From: CAZOWW01 sp964583765
GTDB lineage: Bacteria > Actinomycetota > Actinomycetes > Actinomycetales > Kineosporiaceae
DNA: 27,441 bases
Direction: 5' to 3'
Assembly: GCA_964583765.1 (NCBI GenBank)
Contig: CAZOWW010000082.1
Location: 1-27,441, forward strand
The notes beneath the pieces were generated by a model, which ran no database searches, was not told where the DNA came from, and saw only the letters and a program-made list of their open reading frames with translations. The position numbers were made by a program, and so were the translations under genes. Shown here piece by piece: positions 23,183 through 27,441 of this stretch (position 1 is the first letter of the stretch; every line of letters begins with the position of its first letter).

Positions 23183-24117
23183 GGTTGCCCGGCGTCGCGA
23201 CGCGCCGTGTCAAGGGACTGTCCCGGAGGGCCTCCGCGGGGGCGCGGTCGACGGGATCGGGCCGGGTGTCCCTGCCCGGTGTCGGGCGGACGCCCGGGCA
23301 GGGCGGTTCTCCCGCGCTGCCGCAGCAGGGCGTGGATCGGTCGACCCCGGGCCGGCCGAGGGAGCAGCGGGGTGCCTCGGTCTCCCTGCGGCAGGTGCGG
23401 CGCGCGTTCGAGCTGAAGGGTGAGCCGCTTCCCGTGCTGGACGACATCTCGTTCGAGGTGTCCCCGGGGGAGTTCGTGGCCCTGCTGGGTCCCAGCGGCT
23501 GCGGTAAGTCGACCCTGCTGCGGCTCGTCGCGGGCCTGGACCTGCCGGACGGGGGAGAGGTGCTCGCGAACGGGGAGCAGGTGACGGCGCCCGACCCCTC
23601 GCGGGTCGTGGTCTTCCAGGACCCCTCGCTGTTCCCGTGGCGCACGGTGCAGGGCAATGTCTCGCTCGGGCTCGAGGCGCGCGGAGTGCTCGCCACGCAC
23701 CGGTCGCGGGTGACCGAGGTGCTCGACCTCGTGGGTCTGACCGACTTCGCGGACGCGCACCCGCACCACCTCTCCGGAGGCATGGCCCAGCGCACCGCGC
23801 TCGCGCGAGCTCTGGTCAACGATCCGGAGGTGCTCATCCTCGATGAGCCCCTGGGACAGCTCGACTCGTTGACCCGGCTCGCGATGCAGGCCGAACTCGT
23901 GGGGCTGTGGCAGCGCGAGGGGTTCACCGGGCTCCTCGTCACCCACGACGTCGAGGAGGCGCTGTTCCTGTCCACGAGGGTGCTCGTGTTCGGTCCGCGC
24001 CCGGCGCGCCTGCTCGCGGACCTGCCGGTGGATCTCCCGTTCCCGCGGCACCGCGATGACCCGCGGCTGCAGCAGACCCGTCGCGAGGTGCTGGGCCTGC
24101 TCGGCTACCAGGACTGA
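23179..24117 (+). CDS. NitT/TauT-type ABC transporter ATP-binding protein
   Basis: Cytoplasmic ATPase that powers the importer, 312 aa. Walker A GPSGCGKST, Q-loop VFQDPSLFPWRTV, signature LSGGMAQR, Walker B VLILDEPLGQLD and H-loop VTHDVEEAL are all present and intact. The first ~65 residues are an Arg/Gly/Pro-rich extension not seen in SsuB/TauB; the family domain begins at VSLRQVRRAFEL. The chosen GTG at 23179 overlaps the permease stop by 4 bp. GTG 23176 is an alternative, and initiation at a later codon is possible given the low-complexity N-terminus. The gene is followed 45 bp later by the rhodanese-like gene. Confidence 0.9.
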   Translation: MRLPGVATRRVKGLSRRASAGARSTGSGRVSLPGVGRTPGQGGSPALPQQGVDRSTPGRPREQRGASVSLRQVRRAFELKGEPLPVLDDISFEVSPGEFVALLGPSGCGKSTLLRLVAGLDLPDGGEVLANGEQVTAPDPSRVVVFQDPSLFPWRTVQGNVSLGLEARGVLATHRSRVTEVLDLVGLTDFADAHPHHLSGGMAQRTALARALVNDPEVLILDEPLGQLDSLTRLAMQAELVGLWQREGFTGLLVTHDVEEALFLSTRVLVFGPRPARLLADLPVDLPFPRHRDDPRLQQTRREVLGLLGYQD

Positions 24118-24162
24118 GCACTGGGCCGCGGAACTCCCTGTCCGCTCCCCACCGGAGGTGCC

Positions 24163-24915
24163 GTGACGCACACCGAGGCAGAAGGCTCCCGACCCGGCGA
24201 CCGTCCGCAGGGTCGGGAGCATTCCGGGGTGGGCGAGCTGCCGGCCGGCGCGCCCGCACCCGGACAGGACGGCCTCTCGGGGCCGGGTGCGGCGCTGCTG
24301 CCGCGACGAGTCTCGCCGGACTGGGTGGGGATCCGGCTCCACTGGGATCACCTGCGACTGGTGGACGCGCGGGTTGGCCAGGGCACCGCCGGGGCGGCGG
24401 TCGAGCCCCGCGCGGACGCGGAACACGACGACGGGCAGGTGATCCCGGCGCTGGTGGAGTACCTCGCCGCGCACGTGCCCGGTGCCCGCCTGCTGGACCA
24501 GCCGCTCGCCCGGGCGGTGGACGAGGTGGATCGGCTCGTCGCGTCCGACTGGAGTGCCCTGGACCGGGCTCGCCGGCTGGATCTGCTCACCCGTGCCCTG
24601 CCGCGGGGGGAGCAGGTGACGGCGGCCGGGCGCCGGCTCGGCCTCGTCGACGGTGCACTCGTGGTCGTCTACGACGACGGTGACGGGCGTGCGGCCCTGC
24701 CGCTCTGGTGGCTGTTGCGGGCCTACGGCGCGCAGGACGTGCGGGTGATGGACGGCGGCATGTCCGCGTGGCGGCGCGCCTACCTGCCGATCGCGAGCGG
24801 GCAGGAACCGGAGCCGGACGACGTCCCGTTCCGGGCCGATCTCGTGCGGGCGCGACTGGACGAGCTTCTGGACGGCAGGTCGGCCTTCGGACAGCGGGTG
24901 GCCCCACCCGCGTGA
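24163..24915 (+). CDS. Rhodanese-like domain protein without catalytic cysteine
   Basis: A 250-aa protein resembling the N-terminal, structural domain of two-domain thiosulfate/3-mercaptopyruvate sulfurtransferases: VSPDWVGIRL, LRLVDAR, AHVPGARLLD, VVVYDDGDGRAALPLWWLLRAYGAQDVRVMDGGMSAWRRA in shortened form, ending with a Leu/Arg-rich stretch. The second domain, which holds the CxxGxR active-site loop, is absent, and the whole protein has no cysteine. It therefore cannot work as a normal sulfurtransferase; a binding or regulatory role, or decay, are the options. GTG 24163 has GGAGGTG upstream. It follows the ABC ATPase by 45 bp and closes the operon. Confidence 0.8.
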   Translation: MTHTEAEGSRPGDRPQGREHSGVGELPAGAPAPGQDGLSGPGAALLPRRVSPDWVGIRLHWDHLRLVDARVGQGTAGAAVEPRADAEHDDGQVIPALVEYLAAHVPGARLLDQPLARAVDEVDRLVASDWSALDRARRLDLLTRALPRGEQVTAAGRRLGLVDGALVVVYDDGDGRAALPLWWLLRAYGAQDVRVMDGGMSAWRRAYLPIASGQEPEPDDVPFRADLVRARLDELLDGRSAFGQRVAPPA

Positions 24916-25425
24916 ACCGGGCCGACGTGGGCACCACGGCCTCCGGCGCCGTGGGCCCGAGGTGTCCCCGGGTGGTGTTCCCCCCGCCCCGCGCGGGGGA
25001 CGCCGGGCCCTCGGTCTCTCCCGAGGGCCCCCGCACGCCGAGGCGTGTCCGCGTCGCCGGTCAGGCGGCGGCCTTGGAGGTGTGCTCAGGCACGTGGCAC
25101 TCCTGGGAATCGGGACGATCGACGTCGCGAAATCTGACTACCGGCAGTGCAGGGCAACTGTTGGGGCGTGACGTTCTGGAGGCCTGAGCCGGCGAGTGCA
25201 TTGCGGGGATTGCCACCGCAGGTGACGATGGGCGGAACCGGCGTACGCCGTGCCACGGCACGATCACCTCGGTGTGGACATACGCCATTGACAGGGCGTT
25301 GTGATAGGCGTTGACTGGTGGGATCAGCGGCCGGTCTGCGGCTGCCCGACCCACCTCTTTCGATCTTCCGCCAGGACCCCGCGGCTCATCGGGATACCCC
25401 GTTCCCAGCACGCGGAGGCAAGGCC
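24916..25425. other. Intergenic region after the transport operon
   Basis: Contains the terminator at 25005-25030 and then ~400 bp of less GC-rich sequence before the next gene. A TTGACA hexamer occurs at 25288-25293 but no -10 at proper distance was found. Reading frames here were not convincing. Confidence 0.55.
25005..25030 (+). terminator. Hairpin terminator after the ABC/rhodanese operon
   Basis: GGGCCCTCGG (25005-25014) pairs perfectly with CCGAGGGCCC (25021-25030) around a TCTCTC loop, 90 bp after the rhodanese-like stop. Confidence 0.7.
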
Positions 25426-25926
25426 ATGGTCGTCCTCGTCGGGCTACTTTTCTTGATCGTTTCAGCGCTCGTCACGGTCGCCGCGGTGATGACCAACGGC
25501 GGCGGTGGTCACCCTGTCGGTGGCGCTTTCACTGTCTTCGGCCAGCACATGACCGGCCTGTCCACGGGGCAGTTGTTCCTGTACGGCGTCGTCGTGGGAG
25601 TCATCGGCATGCTCGGCCTGAGCATGCTGATGGGCGCCTTCACCCGCCGCCTGGCATCCTCGGGCGCACGGCGGGAGCTGAGGGGGTCTCGACTCGAGAC
25701 CACGGCGGCACGGGCGGACAGCGACCGACTTGCTCGCCAACTCGACGACGAGCGCACCGAACGCGCTGAGGCCGAGACCCCGGCACCTGCGCCGTCCTCG
25801 TCGGAGCCCTTGTCGACGCGTCCGGGGCAGACCACCGCACCACTGGAGCAGCGCCCGACGTCTGACCCTGCCCCCTCGGCGCACCTCGGAATCCGGCAAC
25901 GGCTGTTCCATCGTGCGGATCGCTGA
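25426..25926 (+). CDS. Small membrane protein with two transmembrane segments
   Basis: A 166-aa protein starting MVVLVGLLFLIVSALVTVAA, with hydrophobic helices at about residues 2-24 and 42-66 joined by a short Gly/His-rich loop, then a charged, Arg/Glu-rich segment that could be a short coiled coil (TAARADSDRLARQLDDERTE in part) and a Pro/Ser-rich tail. No known family is recognised beyond a loose resemblance to small actinobacterial membrane proteins. ATG 25426 has GGAGG at 25414-25418; a longer frame from 25318 lacks membrane or domain features in its extra part. Expressed separately from the sulfur genes by position. Confidence 0.7.
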   Translation: MVVLVGLLFLIVSALVTVAAVMTNGGGGHPVGGAFTVFGQHMTGLSTGQLFLYGVVVGVIGMLGLSMLMGAFTRRLASSGARRELRGSRLETTAARADSDRLARQLDDERTERAEAETPAPAPSSSEPLSTRPGQTTAPLEQRPTSDPAPSAHLGIRQRLFHRADR

Positions 25927-26094
25927 GATGAGGCATCGAGGTCGCCGGCATTCACCGGCATCGGTGGCCCGTGATGACCCTCCGTTCTCCGGGAATGCGA
26001 GCGGAGCGTGCTCGCGCGAGTCGCAGAGGCCCGCCCCCTGGTCACCTGACGGCTCTTCGCGGGGCGACACAGCCATTTCGTCCGTCCGGGCTCG

Positions 26095-26262
26095 GTGAGA
26101 CGCGTCCTGTCGACCGTTCTGGCTGCTCTGCTGTGGTCCCTGGTCCTACTGGGGACTCACCTGGCTATCCCCTGGTCCGATGACCCGGCCCGCGCTTTCC
26201 CGTGGTTGTTCCTCCGAGAGCTCACATATTTCCCGGTCCCAGCAGTGAAGGGTATGAAATGA
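26095..26262 (+). CDS. Candidate 55-aa hydrophobic small protein
   Basis: GTG 26095 opens a frame encoding MRRVLSTVLAALLWSLVLL and a short polar/aromatic remainder ending VKGMK. It looks like a signal anchor or single-span membrane peptide. Its stop overlaps the ATG of the DUF6131-like gene (ATGA, 26259-26262), a typical sign of translational coupling. There is no strong Shine-Dalgarno and no family is recognised, so the call is tentative. Confidence 0.4.
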   Translation: MRRVLSTVLAALLWSLVLLGTHLAIPWSDDPARAFPWLFLRELTYFPVPAVKGMK

Positions 26263-26414
26263 TCATATTCGGCATCCTCTTCTTCCTCGTCGGGCTCCTC
26301 GCCGGCATCTTTGTCCTGAAGTTCCTCGGCATCGTCCTGTTCGTCATCGGGATCGGGTTCCTTGTGCTCGGTCGCACCGGCCACGCCGTCGGTGGCCGCA
26401 GCCACTACTGGTGA
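26259..26414 (+). CDS. DUF6131-like small membrane protein
   Basis: A 51-aa very hydrophobic protein, MIIFGILFFLVGLLAGIFVL at the start, two predicted helices and the ending GRTGHAVGGRSHYW. Size, two-helix layout and the GG-R-HYW terminus match the DUF6131 family, common and uncharacterised in actinobacteria. GAAGGG at 26247-26252 precedes ATG 26259. It may be coupled to the small frame at 26095. Confidence 0.8.
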   Translation: MIIFGILFFLVGLLAGIFVLKFLGIVLFVIGIGFLVLGRTGHAVGGRSHYW

Positions 26415-26547
26415 CCCGAGGCGATGTCCGGTGAGCCATCGAACAGTCGTCACCCGGACCGCGTCTGCTCCCCGGGGATCCCGGGAGCAGATGCGGACGC
26501 CGCCGCGCACGGTCCTCAGGCAACGAGAACTCGGAGAAGTGATCGTT

Positions 26548-26811
26548 ATGGGTATCGGATTCAGCATCTTCCTCCTGGCCGTCGGGGCGGTTCTCGCCTT
26601 CGCTGTCCGGGCGACCGTCGTCGGTCTGGACATCCACGTGGTGGGCTGGATCCTGATGGCCGCCGGGGCCCTCGGACTCGTCCTGACCATGGTGGTCTTC
26701 ACCCCTCGACGTCGGCGCACGTTCATCCGGTCCCGACGTGTCGCCGACGGATCAACCGGCGCGCCAGTACGGACAACGGTGGATCGAGAGGTTCGTGACG
26801 ACCTCATGTGA
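26548..26811 (+). CDS. DUF6458-like small membrane protein
   Basis: An 87-aa protein starting MGIGFSIFLLAVGAVLAFAV, with two transmembrane helices, the conserved-looking HVVGWILMAAGALGL segment and a basic, polar C-terminal tail. This pattern (MGIG-x-SIFLLAVGA and VVGWILM) is that of the actinobacterial DUF6458 family, function unknown. GGAGAAG lies just upstream of ATG 26548. The upstream in-frame extension from 26362 is not supported. Confidence 0.82.
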   Translation: MGIGFSIFLLAVGAVLAFAVRATVVGLDIHVVGWILMAAGALGLVLTMVVFTPRRRRTFIRSRRVADGSTGAPVRTTVDREVRDDLM

Positions 26812-26930
26812 CGCGACCCGGCGGGCCGGAAGGCTCTCCGTTTCTTGTGATTGTCTGCCGGGGAGAGCGTTGAGCACGCGGACAGTGACTTGTCTGCTGT
26901 GTCGTGAACGACGTGTGGTGGGGAGGTCAG

Positions 26931-27441
26931 GTGAGCGGATCCGATGAGCAGATCGCGGTGGTCCGGGCACTGATTGCTCAAGGGGATCTCGCCGGTGGGC
27001 CTCCTGGCGTGGTGGGCTGGTTGCGTCGACTGTGCATCGTGGCCGCACAGACACTGCCCGCTTCGGGGGTGGGCGTCAGTCTGATGGGCGACGACGGGTC
27101 CCGGGGGGTCGCGGCGGCCTCGGACCTGGTCGGTGAAATTCTTGAGGAACTCCAGTTCGCTCTGGGTGAGGGTCCGTGCATCGATGCCTTCGCCTCACGA
27201 CGTCCGGTCCTGGAACCTGATCTGGGCAAGGGCACCGCTGCTCGTTGGCCGGCGTACGCTCCGGCCGCCCACGCCCACGGCGTCTGTGCGGTCTTCGCGT
27301 TTCCCCTGCAGGTCGGTGCGGCCCGACTGGGCGTGATCGACGTCTACCGCCGCAGCCCGGGACTGCTGTCGCCGGAGTCGCTCGGGCGTAAGAGTTCGGT
27401 GATCCCGTGGAGGGCATGTCCGAGTGCCCGATCCCTTGATG
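26931..27441 (+). CDS. GAF domain protein, probable GAF-ANTAR sensor (3' end outside window)
   Basis: Open reading frame from GTG 26931, preceded by GGGAGG at 26920-26925, running to the window end without a stop. About 170 residues form a GAF domain: RLCIVAAQTLPASGVGVSLM, LQFALGEGPCIDAFASRRPV, ARWPAYAPAAHAHGVCAVFA, FPLQVGAARLGVIDVYRRSP. The GEGPC and LGxIDxYRxxPG motifs are those of actinobacterial GAF-ANTAR regulators, which usually carry an RNA-binding ANTAR domain next; that part is outside. The last ~18 residues do not look like the usual LADALxLAD helix, so a frameshift near 27390 is possible. Confidence 0.75.
   Translation, partial: MSGSDEQIAVVRALIAQGDLAGGPPGVVGWLRRLCIVAAQTLPASGVGVSLMGDDGSRGVAAASDLVGEILEELQFALGEGPCIDAFASRRPVLEPDLGKGTAARWPAYAPAAHAHGVCAVFAFPLQVGAARLGVIDVYRRSPGLLSPESLGRKSSVIPWRACPSARSLD

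Noticed and set aside
25061..25411. 116-residue minus-strand frame in the gap before the small membrane protein gene
   Set aside because: No recognisable domain, no good ribosome site and it crosses the terminator side of the region; a real gene cannot be fully excluded.

Overview
The window is high-GC DNA with very little A/T at third codon positions, many GTG starts and tightly overlapping genes, as in Actinomycetota. A short-chain dehydrogenase of the mycofactocin-coupled type, DUF6131-like and DUF6458-like membrane proteins and an ANTAR-type GAF sensor fit a soil actinobacterium (Pseudonocardiales or Geodermatophilales would be plausible, but the sequence alone does not settle the genus). 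No tRNA, rRNA, transposase or CRISPR array was seen.

Layout. (1) 2-1378 (-): a cystathionine beta-synthase. (2) 1379-2515: a gene-free region with tandem repeats, hairpins and a palindrome. (3) 2516-8059 (+): a translationally coupled four-gene operon of APC amino-acid/amine permease, glutamine-synthetase-like gamma-glutamyl ligase, cytochrome P450 and isopenicillin-N-synthase-type Fe(II) oxygenase, ended by a strong hairpin. (4) 8060-8828: a long leader with an AT-rich motif and three 16-bp iterons. (5) 8829-15737 (+): the centrepiece, a nitrogenase-like operon in the order NifX-like, NifH-like, NifB-like radical SAM, NifD-like, NifK-like, O-acetylhomoserine sulfhydrylase. (6) 16041-18460 (-): an SDR, an AhpD-like protein and a 5'-truncated sulfoacetaldehyde acetyltransferase (Xsc) fragment. 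(7) 19291-24915 (+): a second O-acetylhomoserine sulfhydrylase, a NitT/TauT-type ABC importer (lipoprotein, permease, ATPase) and a cysteine-free rhodanese-like protein. (8) 25426-27441 (+): small membrane proteins and a GAF sensor that runs off the window; this part looks unrelated to sulfur and is less GC-rich.

Interpretation. The H-B-D-K set without NifE/NifN, next to a sulfhydrylase able to fix methanethiol into methionine, matches the logic of the methylthio-alkane reductase (Mar) system described in Rhodospirillum rubrum: a nitrogenase-like enzyme cleaves C-S bonds of small thioethers to methanethiol, and O-acetylhomoserine sulfhydrylase makes methionine. Here it would be an actinobacterial version with a split NifB (radical SAM part and NifX-like part in different genes), two sulfhydrylases, an importer of sulfonate-transporter type and a CBS for onward conversion to cysteine. 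The whole segment therefore reads as an organosulfur scavenging island. That it is Mar rather than another uncharacterised nitrogenase-like clade is an inference that phylogeny and biochemistry must test.
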